Origin: CAZGVW01 sp964529265
GTDB lineage: Bacteria > Planctomycetota > Phycisphaerae > Phycisphaerales > UBA1924
DNA length: 64,000 nt
Assembly: GCA_964529265.1 (NCBI GenBank)
Contig: CAZGVW010000033.1
Location: 1 to 64,000 of the forward strand
Direction of reading: 5' to 3'
Made by a program: the position numbers and the translations under genes. The notes beneath the pieces were generated by a model, which saw nothing but the letters and a program-made list of their open reading frames with translations, had not been told where the DNA came from and ran no database searches. This document shows positions 1-6,903 of the stretch, piece by piece. Each line of letters starts with the position of its first letter. Position 1 is the stretch's first letter.

Positions 1-831
1 GCCCGCCGCGGCGACGGTGATGGCGCGCTTCACGCCCTCCTGCCCGCGGACTTCGGCGAAATCCACGGGCGCGGAGGCGGCGCGGATGAGCCCGGCGACG
101 TCAACCGGCGGCAGCGGCTCGATCTCGATCGCGCCGTTGAGCAGCGCGACGACTTCGTTCAGCGTGCGCGCGCCGCGGGATTCGATGCCGTCCACCACGG
201 CGGCTTCCGAGGCGTTTTCCGCGGGGACGATGACGCCCTGCATCCCGATGCGCCGCGCGAGCATGGCCATCGCGATGACGCCCTTGACGGGGCGAAGGCG
301 GCCATCGAGCGCGAGTTCGCCGGCGAAGAGGAAGCGGCGGTAATCGGGGGGTTGGGAGGGGTCGGGCGCCGAGGATGAGGACGCCGTCTGCGGCGTGAAC
401 ACCTCTCGCGAGGTTGTCGCGCGCGTCTTCGTTGTTCCTGCAGCGCCGCCTGCCGCGCCATCTGGCGAACCCGGACTGTTGCGCCCTGCGCCGCGGGCGC
501 CTCCGGAAGCCGCGGCATTCCGGACCGCCGCCGGCGCGCGCACAATCCCCTGCGCCGCCAGCACGCCGATCGCGACCGGCAGGTCGTACACCGGGCCTTC
601 CTTGCTGAGATCGGCCGGCGCGAGGTTGATGAGGAGTTTGCCGTTGGGGATGAAATAGCCGCTGTTGAAGACGGCGGCGCGGACGCGCTCGAGCGTTTCG
701 CGCACCGCGGCGTCCGGCAGGCCGACGATCTTGCCCTCGTTGTTGAGGCCGGCTTCGGCGAGGTTGACCTCGACCTCGCAATGCGCGGCGTCGATGCCGG
801 TGAGAACGAAACTATGAACCCGCGCCAGCAT
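1..831 (-). CDS. comM: ComM/YifB-type Mg-chelatase-like AAA+ protein, N-terminal part (gene continues past window edge)
   Basis: The frame runs open from an ATG at 829-831 to the window edge (277 codons). The N-terminus (MLARVHSFVLTGIDA..., then GLPDAAVRETLERV and NGKLLINLAPADL) is the ChlI-like domain that precedes the AAA+ ATPase in the ComM/YifB family. The Walker A motif lies beyond the edge. ComM is a hexameric helicase that promotes branch migration during natural transformation; that role is family knowledge. An Ala/Gly/Ser-rich segment at about residues 98-163 is inserted between LPVAIGVLAAQG and the FAGELALDG motif, which are normally close together. The gene faces a repeat-rich spacer and is divergent from the next gene. 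Confidence 0.88.
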   Translation of the reverse strand, partial: MLARVHSFVLTGIDAAHCEVEVNLAEAGLNNEGKIVGLPDAAVRETLERVRAAVFNSGYFIPNGKLLINLAPADLSKEGPVYDLPVAIGVLAAQGIVRAPAAVRNAAASGGARGAGRNSPGSPDGAAGGAAGTTKTRATTSREVFTPQTASSSSAPDPSQPPDYRRFLFAGELALDGRLRPVKGVIAMAMLARRIGMQGVIVPAENASEAAVVDGIESRGARTLNEVVALLNGAIEIEPLPPVDVAGLIRAASAPVDFAEVRGQEGVKRAITVAAAG

Positions 832-852
832 GGAGGGGCACTATACCGGGAA

Positions 853-880
853 GGAATACGGAATATGGAATACGGAATAC
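853..880 (+). repeat. Heptanucleotide tandem repeat, 4 units of GGAATAC
   Basis: Four contiguous 7-base units in the order A-B-A-A, with A = GGAATAC and B = GGAATAT, followed by a G run. The reverse complement of the same unit recurs at 1025-1066, so the two arrays form inverted arms about 145 bases apart. They resemble in unit size the heptameric STRR repeats known from filamentous cyanobacteria; no homology is claimed. Confidence 0.9.
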
Positions 881-950
881 GGGGGCGCGGAGGGGCCGTG
901 GTGCGCGGCGGGGGCGGCGGCGTGGGGCGTGTGTGCGCTGAGTCGTCGCG

Positions 951-968
951 GGCACGGCGAGCCGTGCC
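951..968. repeat. Perfect hairpin GGCACGGC-GA-GCCGTGCC
   Basis: An 8-bp perfect inverted repeat with a 2-base loop, near the midpoint between the heptad arrays at 853-880 and 1025-1066. Its GCACGGC/GCCGTGC core resembles the interspersed palindromic element seen at 5314, 5506, 9828 and 12109. It may be a variant copy or a transcript-end hairpin; there is no T tract. Confidence 0.75.
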
Positions 969-1024
969 CCTACCGGGCGCGCGGCGCCCCGGAAACGTGT
1001 CCCGGGCGCCGTATGCCCTCTCCC

Positions 1025-1066
1025 GCATTCCGTATTCCGTATTCCGTGTTCCGTGTTCCGTATTCC
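1025..1066 (-). repeat. Heptanucleotide tandem repeat, 6 units, inverted relative to 853-880
   Basis: Six contiguous 7-base units: GCATTCC, GTATTCC twice, GTGTTCC twice, GTATTCC. On the minus strand these read GGAATAC with single-base variants, so this array is an inverted relative of the one at 853-880. It overlaps no convincing gene; the downstream coding start at 1194 lies outside it. Confidence 0.9.
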
Positions 1067-1193
1067 TGCCCCGCCCCGCATTCCCGTCCCCGCTCCCCTC
1101 CGAGGGGGGGTCGCCTATCGTGTCCCATGCCGCTCCGCCGGAATCTCGGGACAACGTCGGAACCAGGCGACCCGCGGCGCGTCGAATCCCTCC

Positions 1194-2558
1194 ATGAATG
1201 CGAACCGGGCTCATCGTGCGCGCCGAATGCTCAATCCGCTCTGCCGGACCATGGCCGCGTTGGGCGTATGGGTGTGGTTCCCGGGCATGTGCCTGCACCT
1301 TCCGGGGATGTCCGGCGCCGGCGTTCCCGCGTCGCACGCGCATCTCCCAGGCGCGGCGATGGCGGCAAACAACGACATCATCACGCTCCGCAACCCGCAG
1401 AACTGGACGGTGCACGCCGATGTGCGTCTCGAATCCTATGGAGGCTTCTTCGATAACACGCGCGTGCGCGTGGGCGCGAACTTCCACGTCGCTCGCGCCG
1501 CCGTCGTGTTCCCGCTCATCCCATCGAGCGCCTCGCACACGCTGCATCTCGGCGACATGACGTCCGAACTGCGCGTCGATAGCCGCGTCTTCGACACCGA
1601 GCCCACCATCCTCAAGGATTACCAGGCCGGCGAGCAGATGGGCCGGTGGGACATGGAGAACGCCACCGGGCGCATCATGCGGCTCTCCGTCGAACTTCCG
1701 ATGACGCTGCACGAAGTCGTGTTCAACGAGGAACGCGCCAACCGCGTCAATTGGCCGAAGGAGAAGTGGAGCCCGCTCGCCGAATCCGCGCTCACGTCGC
1801 AGATGTTCGTCGAGGTTGACGACCCGGATGTTCAGCGCCTCGTGCGCGAGTGGACCCGCGGCAACCCGCGCGCTGCGCGCCCCGCGCCTCTCGCCAAGCA
1901 CCTTGCCGCGAGGGTGATCGAACACTTCCAGCCCAACGGCCAGGGCATCGTCAGCGAGCGCTCCGGCTGGTTCGCGGGGATGGAAGTGAACGGCGCCGGC
2001 AGCGCCGCCCGCACCGGCCGCGGCTCGCCGTATGACATGGCGGCGCTCCTCTGCGCCGTCTATCGCGCCGCGGGCCTGCCGGCGCGCGTCGTCATCGGCT
2101 ACGACATCCCCGCATCCCTCGGGCGCGAAGCGGGCATCTTCCGCACCGGCAGCCCCTGTGACGCCGACCTCAACAACGATCCAAGCATCGTGCCCATCCT
2201 GCACGCGTGGGTGGAGTTCCTGCTCGTCGATGAATCCGCGGGCGCCCCCGGAACCCCCGGCGCCCCCGGCGCATCAGGCAAAGAATGGTGGATCCCCGTC
2301 GATCCCCTCCGCCAGCGCCGGTTCGGCTCGCGCCCGCCGCCGCTCGATCGCGCGTGGCTCTACTTCGGCCACCACGAATGCCTCGATAACATCGCGCCGC
2401 TCTCCTTCCACTTCCACCCGCCCACAACCGTCATCGCGGCGAACGCCCCCGCGCTCTGGGGGTGGCTCCCCACGCCGCGGGCGCCGAGTTCCGAGCAGGT
2501 GATCTCCTTCCGGGCCAACCACACGCCCCAGCGTGGCGGAAAGCGGCCGAACCGCTGA
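1194..2558 (+). CDS. Secreted transglutaminase-like (papain-fold) protein
   Basis: 454 aa with an N-terminal hydrophobic segment (about residues 15-45) that suggests export. The core has a transglutaminase-like catalytic triad: Cys287 in AALLCAVYRAAGLPARVV, His337 in LHAWVEF and Asp370 in WIPVDP. These superfamily members usually act as proteases or amide-bond enzymes; the substrate is unknown. A collagen-like GAPGTPGAPGASG stretch lies between the His and Asp segments. The ATG at 1194 was chosen because the longer in-frame extension only translates the heptad repeat. It precedes two dockerin-tailed secreted protein genes. Export rests on hydrophobicity only. Confidence 0.85.
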   Translation: MNANRAHRARRMLNPLCRTMAALGVWVWFPGMCLHLPGMSGAGVPASHAHLPGAAMAANNDIITLRNPQNWTVHADVRLESYGGFFDNTRVRVGANFHVARAAVVFPLIPSSASHTLHLGDMTSELRVDSRVFDTEPTILKDYQAGEQMGRWDMENATGRIMRLSVELPMTLHEVVFNEERANRVNWPKEKWSPLAESALTSQMFVEVDDPDVQRLVREWTRGNPRAARPAPLAKHLAARVIEHFQPNGQGIVSERSGWFAGMEVNGAGSAARTGRGSPYDMAALLCAVYRAAGLPARVVIGYDIPASLGREAGIFRTGSPCDADLNNDPSIVPILHAWVEFLLVDESAGAPGTPGAPGASGKEWWIPVDPLRQRRFGSRPPPLDRAWLYFGHHECLDNIAPLSFHFHPPTTVIAANAPALWGWLPTPRAPSSEQVISFRANHTPQRGGKRPNR

Positions 2559-2766
2559 CCAGAATCCCCCGGACCCCCGGAATCCGTCGAAAATCGCCCA
2601 GATTCACGCTCTTCGCCGCCCCGCGCCGCTCTTCCTTTCGAATTCCTGTTTCCCCCTGCGCGGGATGCCGCTACCCTCGCCCGGGAGGCCGATTCGAGCC
2701 CTCCGGGCCGCCGCGGCTGACCCCGAAACCAGACTTCCACCACGGATTTCCGAGGAGTAGAGAGAC

Positions 2767-3738
2767 ATGTCCACGCCCCGCCCCGCCGCACGCTTCGCCA
2801 GTCTGTTTGCCGCGATGGCCGCCTCCGCGGCTGCGCTCTTCGCCGCCGCTCCTGCTTCGGCAGGGGGCCTCGATGTCGCCATCGTCGCCGCGGCGAGCAA
2901 CACGACCATGCCGGAGAACAACACGCGCTTCACCGACGTGCGCGACAAGTTGGTTGCCACCGGCATGTTCAACAGCGTGAGCATCTTCAACGCCACGCAG
3001 TTCGGCCCCGGCACGCCCACGCTCGAGGAACTCATGGCGTGGGACGCCGTGATCGTGTGGAGCAACGATAGTTTCGACGATGCGGTGGCCCTCGGCAACG
3101 TGCTGGCGGATTACGTCGATGCCGGCGGCGGCGTGGTGGTTTCCGTGTTCGCGAACACGAGCCTGAACGTCGCGCGCTTCCTCCAGGGCCGCTGGCAGAT
3201 GGGCGATTACATCGCCATCCCGCAGAACGGCAACTTCACGCAGGGCCCCGGCCAGATGGGCACGGTGCTGCTGCCGGAGCACCCGATCATGCAGAACGTG
3301 AAGTCCTTCGTCACGCGCTCCGGCGTCACGATGGATGGCATGATCTTCGGCGGCTACAAGCCGATCCAGATGGGCGTCACGCCCGGCTCGACCAAGGTCG
3401 CGCTGTGGAACAACGGCGCCACGCTCGTGGCGCTCTCGCCGAACCCGCGCGTGGTCGAACTCGGCTTCCACCCCGTCTCGAGCGACGTGAATGAGTTCGC
3501 CTACTGGGACGCCGCAACCGATGGCGACCTGCTGATGGCCAACGCGCTGGTGTATGTCGCGGGCGGCCCGCCCTGCACGGGCGACCTCGATGGCGACGGC
3601 GTCACCGGCGCCGCGGACCTGGCGATCGTCCTCGGCGCGTGGGGCACGGCCGACCCCGGCGCGGACCTCGATGAGGATGGAACCGTCGGCGCCGGCGACC
3701 TCGCGCTCCTGCTCGGCGCGTGGGGGCCGTGCGCGTAA
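2767..3738 (+). CDS. Secreted protein with amidotransferase-like fold and C-terminal dockerin-like cassette
   Basis: 323 aa. A signal peptide (MSTPRPAARFASLFAAMAA..., cleavage near ASAG) is followed by a domain resembling the Rossmann-like GATase/ThuA fold: LDVAIVAAAS, a central WDAVIVWSNDSF strand and a GGGVVVSVFANTS turn. No catalytic residues could be assigned. The last 55 residues are two dockerin-like calcium-loop repeats (DLDGDGVTGAADLA and DLDEDGTVGAGDLA, each ending LGAWG) bracketed by cysteines. In cellulosomes dockerins bind cohesins; in planctomycetes the partner is unknown. GAGGAG at about 2750-2755 supports the start. The next gene, which converges on it, ends in the same cassette. 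Confidence 0.8.
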   Translation: MSTPRPAARFASLFAAMAASAAALFAAAPASAGGLDVAIVAAASNTTMPENNTRFTDVRDKLVATGMFNSVSIFNATQFGPGTPTLEELMAWDAVIVWSNDSFDDAVALGNVLADYVDAGGGVVVSVFANTSLNVARFLQGRWQMGDYIAIPQNGNFTQGPGQMGTVLLPEHPIMQNVKSFVTRSGVTMDGMIFGGYKPIQMGVTPGSTKVALWNNGATLVALSPNPRVVELGFHPVSSDVNEFAYWDAATDGDLLMANALVYVAGGPPCTGDLDGDGVTGAADLAIVLGAWGTADPGADLDEDGTVGAGDLALLLGAWGPCA

Positions 3739-3823
3739 GGCGGGTTCTTCGCGCTCAGATCGGCTCTCATCCGTACATACGTTGCGCGCAGCGTGCGCTC
3801 TTGCTCCCCCCGCGCAGCGGACC

Positions 3824-5293
3824 CTACCCGCACGGCCCCCACCGCGCCAGCAGCCGCGCCAAGTCCGAGCCGTTCACGCACCCGTCCAGATTGAAGTCAT
3901 AGAACGGGTCCGCCGTGCCCCAGCGCACCAGCAGCGGGCCCAGGTCGCTGCTGTTCACCACGCCGTCGCCGTTCGAATCCTCGCGGCAGCCGGTCACACT
4001 GATCCGGTACACCACCACCGCGCCCAGCCGCGCGCCGTCGTAATCGAACCCCGGCGCGCCGACCACGATCGTGTCCCCATCCACCGAGAGCGATCGGCCG
4101 TACTCCTCGCCCCCCGTGCCGTCGCGGATATCGAACTGCGCCTGCTGCGACCAGAACTGCGCAAACAGCGAGTACACCCGCACCAGCCCGCCGTCGCCCC
4201 CGTTGTCGAGCCCCGGCGCGCCCACCGCGATCGTCGTCCCGCTCACGCCCACCGTGCCGCCGAAGTTCGCCGCGAAGAACGCATTGCTCGAAATCTGCTG
4301 CTGCTGCGCCCAGTTCTGCACGAGTCGGATAAAGATGTACGCCCTCCCCGAGTTCGCCTGCCCGCTCCACGTCCGGTGCGGCGCGCCGACCACCGCGATC
4401 GCGCCGTCCAGCGCCACCGCGCTCCCGAACCCGTCCCCCGCCGCGGCGTTCGACGCCGTCAGCGTCGAGCGCCACGACCATTCGCCGTCCCCGTCGCGCA
4501 GAAACTCATGCACCTCGCCTGCCCCCGAGTCCGCGCCCGGCGCGCCGATGAGCATCGTGCCCCCATCCACCGCCACCGCGTCCCCGAAGCGCGCCCCGGC
4601 TGCAAGCGCCGGCGCCGAGAGCCGCCCACGCTCCTCCCAGAAGTCGCCCACCTTCACGTACACGTACGCCGCGCCGGAATCCTCGATCCCGCCATCATCC
4701 TTCGATGGCGCGCCGACCACCAGCGTCTCGCCGTCGAACGCGATCGACTCGCCGAACTCATCGAACACGTCCGTATCGTCGCCGACCAGCACCTGGTCCT
4801 GCGTCCATTCGCCCATCGCGCACCCATACGCGTACACCGCGCCCGATTGCGCGCCCACCGTCTGCCGCTGCGGATGCCCCACGAACGCCGCCGTCCCGTG
4901 CACCGCCACCGAGGTCGCAAACCGCAGGTCGCACGCCGCGCACGGCGGATCAGTCGGCGCGAAGTTGACCAGTTCATCCTCCAGCTCATCGTCTCGGTAG
5001 ATGAATGCCTCCGGCAGCAGCGGATTCGGCCCGCCCCGCGGCGTCGCTGCGACCAGCGGCTGCCCGATCGCCAGCAGGTTCCCCGAAACATCCACCGCGA
5101 ACCCGAACTGCCCCGCGGCAATCGCCGGCCCGCGCAGCACCACACCCTCCGCGCCCTGAGACGCAGCAAAGTGGGGGGGCGAGTGAACCAGCCCCATCGG
5201 GCGTTCTGCGCTCTGCCCGCTCCCGCCGATCGCCCCGATGGCGCACGCCAAAGCCACCGCGGCCGCGGCAACAGGCAGCCTTCGAACCAGCAT
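3824..5293 (-). CDS. Secreted FG-GAP beta-propeller protein with C-terminal dockerin-like cassette
   Basis: 489 aa from an ATG at 5291-5293, which has GGGAGG directly upstream; a longer in-frame ATG at 5350 lacks a comparable site. It has a signal peptide (MLVRRLPVAAAAVALACAIG) and then about seven repeats of the FG-GAP type (e.g. FGESIAFDGETLVVGAPS, FGDAVAVDGGTMLIGAPG), which form integrin-like beta-propellers. The C-terminus carries two calcium-loop repeats (DSNGDGVVNSSDLG and DFNLDGCVNGSDLA) with flanking Cys, matching the convergent neighbour. Probably extracellular or cell-surface; ligand unknown. The spacer upstream holds two palindromic elements. Confidence 0.87.
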   Translation of the reverse strand: MLVRRLPVAAAAVALACAIGAIGGSGQSAERPMGLVHSPPHFAASQGAEGVVLRGPAIAAGQFGFAVDVSGNLLAIGQPLVAATPRGGPNPLLPEAFIYRDDELEDELVNFAPTDPPCAACDLRFATSVAVHGTAAFVGHPQRQTVGAQSGAVYAYGCAMGEWTQDQVLVGDDTDVFDEFGESIAFDGETLVVGAPSKDDGGIEDSGAAYVYVKVGDFWEERGRLSAPALAAGARFGDAVAVDGGTMLIGAPGADSGAGEVHEFLRDGDGEWSWRSTLTASNAAAGDGFGSAVALDGAIAVVGAPHRTWSGQANSGRAYIFIRLVQNWAQQQQISSNAFFAANFGGTVGVSGTTIAVGAPGLDNGGDGGLVRVYSLFAQFWSQQAQFDIRDGTGGEEYGRSLSVDGDTIVVGAPGFDYDGARLGAVVVYRISVTGCREDSNGDGVVNSSDLGPLLVRWGTADPFYDFNLDGCVNGSDLARLLARWGPCG

Positions 5294-5313
5294 GTTCCCT
5301 CCCAGCAGACGTC

Positions 5314-5340
5314 TGGTGGCACGGCCCTCCGAGCCGTGTC
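5314..5340 (+). repeat. Interspersed palindromic element, copy 1
   Basis: TGGTGGCACGGCCCTCCGAG continues into CCGTGTC. CACGGC (5320-5325) pairs with GCCGTG (5333-5338) around a 7-base loop. It matches copies at 5506, 9828 and 12109-12216: TGGTGG, a GC-rich stem with TCCGAG near the loop, then GTC. It lies just upstream of the FG-GAP gene. Confidence 0.8.
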
Positions 5341-5505
5341 CGGCCGGCAATCCAAAACCCCCTGCCGCCCGACGCCCTTCTCCAACAGGATGTCAAACTA
5401 GCGAAACCAGGCGCTGTGTCCAGCGGATTCCGCGCCGGGTTCGGCCCTTCGCGCGCTTTCACGACCGGTAAACGCCCCTGCGCCGGCGGCTTTCGGCCGT
5501 TTTCC

Positions 5506-5532
5506 TGGTGGAACGGCTCTCCGAGCCGTGTC
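5506..5532 (+). repeat. Interspersed palindromic element, copy 2
   Basis: TGGTGGAACGGCTCTCCGAG followed by CCGTGTC. ACGGCTC (5513-5519) and GAGCCGT (5523-5529) form a perfect 7-bp stem with a TCC loop. Same orientation as copy 1, about 190 bases away, between the FG-GAP gene and the 3' end of the type II NADH dehydrogenase gene. Confidence 0.82.
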
Positions 5533-5549
5533 TCCGCAGCCTCCAACAG

Positions 5550-6899
5550 TCACGGCAGATCACCACCCCCCGTCCGCGGCGAGCGCACCTGCACCTCCGC
5601 ATCCCCCGTGATCAGCCGCGCCCCGCGATCGAAGAAAATGTAGTCCCACATCCATGAGAGCATCACCGCGAAGCGGTTGCGCGTGCTGATGAGCGACCAC
5701 ACGTGCACCACCGCCCACAGAACCCAGGCGATGCGGCCGTGCAGGTGCAGCCCGCGCAGGTCGGCCACGGCCTTGTTGCGCCCGATCGTCGCCAGCGAGC
5801 CCTTGTCGCGGTAGCGGAACGCCGGCCGCGGCGGCGCAGATTCGCCGCGGTGCCGCGCCCGCGCCTCGCGCGCGATGATGCGCCCCACGTGCCGCCCGGA
5901 TTGAATCGCCCCCTGCGCCATGCCGGGAACCTGCGCGCCAGTGGGATCCTTCATGTGCGCGAGGTCGCCGATCACGAACGCCTCCGGATGCCCCGGGAGG
6001 GAGCCATCCGCCTCGACCATCACGCGCCCCGCCTTGTCGAGCGGCGCCCCGAGTGAGCGCGCCAGCCCGGAGGCCTGCACGCCCGCCGCCCAGATGACAT
6101 TCCTCGCCTCGATGCGCTGGTCCCCCGCGCGCACGCCGCCCGCATCCACTTCCGTGACGTACATGCCCGTCCACACCTCGACGCCAAGTTGCTCGAGGTG
6201 CCGCCGCGCCGCGCGCGAGCACTCCTCCGCAAACGAAGGCAGCACGCGCTCCTGCGCCTCGATGAGGATCACGCGCGCCGTGGTCGTATCGATCGCGCGG
6301 AAGTCCCGCGGAATCGCCGTGCGCGCGATCTCGATCATCGCGCCCGCCAGCTCCACGCCCGTCGGCCCCGCTCCCACCACGACGAACGTGAGAATCGCCC
6401 GCCGCGATTCCGCATCCCCCTCCAGTTCCGCCGATTCGAATGCGAGCAGGAACCGGTTGCGGATCTCCGTCGCGTCCTCCACCGTCTTGAGCCCCGGCGC
6501 GAACCTTGCCCACTCATCGCGCCCGAAGTAGGAGTGCGTCGCCCCCGCGCCGAGCACCAGCCAGTCATAGCCGAGCGCCACATCCTCGCACTGCACGCGC
6601 TTTGCCGCGAGATCGACCGCCATCACCTCGCCCAGCGCCACGCGCGCATTCCGCTGCCTCCGCAGCGCCTTGCGGATCGGCGTCGCGATGTCCGCCGGGC
6701 TCAGGGACGCCGTCGCCACCTGATAGAGCAAGGGCTGAAACAGGTGATGGTTCCGCCGATCGATCACCACCACCTCGACCGGCGCCGCGCGCAGCGCCCA
6801 CGCCGCGTTCAGCCCCCCGAATCCGCCACCCACGACCACCACCCGCGGCGTCGCCCGTTCAACATGGTTCGCCGCGTCGGTCATTCCGTGTGCGCTCAT
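5550..6899 (-). CDS. ndh: Type II NADH:quinone oxidoreductase
   Basis: 449 aa. A single-polypeptide FAD enzyme that passes electrons from NADH to quinone without pumping protons, at the inner face of the cytoplasmic membrane. It has the N-terminal FAD-binding VVVVGGGFGGLNAA, the second Rossmann motif VVVGAGPTGVELAGAM for NADH, AAGVQASGLARSLG, and FVIGDLAHM. The C-terminal stretch (WVLWAVVHVWSLISTRNRF) is the amphipathic/hydrophobic membrane region of NDH-2 enzymes. The start lies 4 bases after the stop of the upstream aconitase-family gene, so the two are probably co-transcribed. A second in-frame ATG (MTDAANH) at 6884 is possible. The window also encodes part of complex I. Confidence 0.9.
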   Translation of the reverse strand: MSAHGMTDAANHVERATPRVVVVGGGFGGLNAAWALRAAPVEVVVIDRRNHHLFQPLLYQVATASLSPADIATPIRKALRRQRNARVALGEVMAVDLAAKRVQCEDVALGYDWLVLGAGATHSYFGRDEWARFAPGLKTVEDATEIRNRFLLAFESAELEGDAESRRAILTFVVVGAGPTGVELAGAMIEIARTAIPRDFRAIDTTTARVILIEAQERVLPSFAEECSRAARRHLEQLGVEVWTGMYVTEVDAGGVRAGDQRIEARNVIWAAGVQASGLARSLGAPLDKAGRVMVEADGSLPGHPEAFVIGDLAHMKDPTGAQVPGMAQGAIQSGRHVGRIIAREARARHRGESAPPRPAFRYRDKGSLATIGRNKAVADLRGLHLHGRIAWVLWAVVHVWSLISTRNRFAVMLSWMWDYIFFDRGARLITGDAEVQVRSPRTGGGDLP

Positions 6900-6903
6900 C
6901 GCG

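Larger units (their letters stand above)
832..1193. other. Non-coding spacer with inverted heptad arrays around a hairpin
   Basis: This 362-base divergent spacer has no convincing gene. It holds four heptad units at 853-880, six complementary heptads at 1025-1066, and a perfect 8-bp hairpin at 951-968 close to the midpoint between them. Short reading frames over the arrays only translate the repeat. No sigma70 promoter stood out for either flanking gene. Confidence 0.7.

Noticed and set aside
159..2204. Long minus-strand open frame across the comM start, repeat spacer and transglutaminase gene
   Set aside because: It is antisense to a gene with a clear catalytic triad and reads comM in the wrong frame; Arg/Ala/Pro-rich composition is typical of antisense frames in GC-rich DNA.
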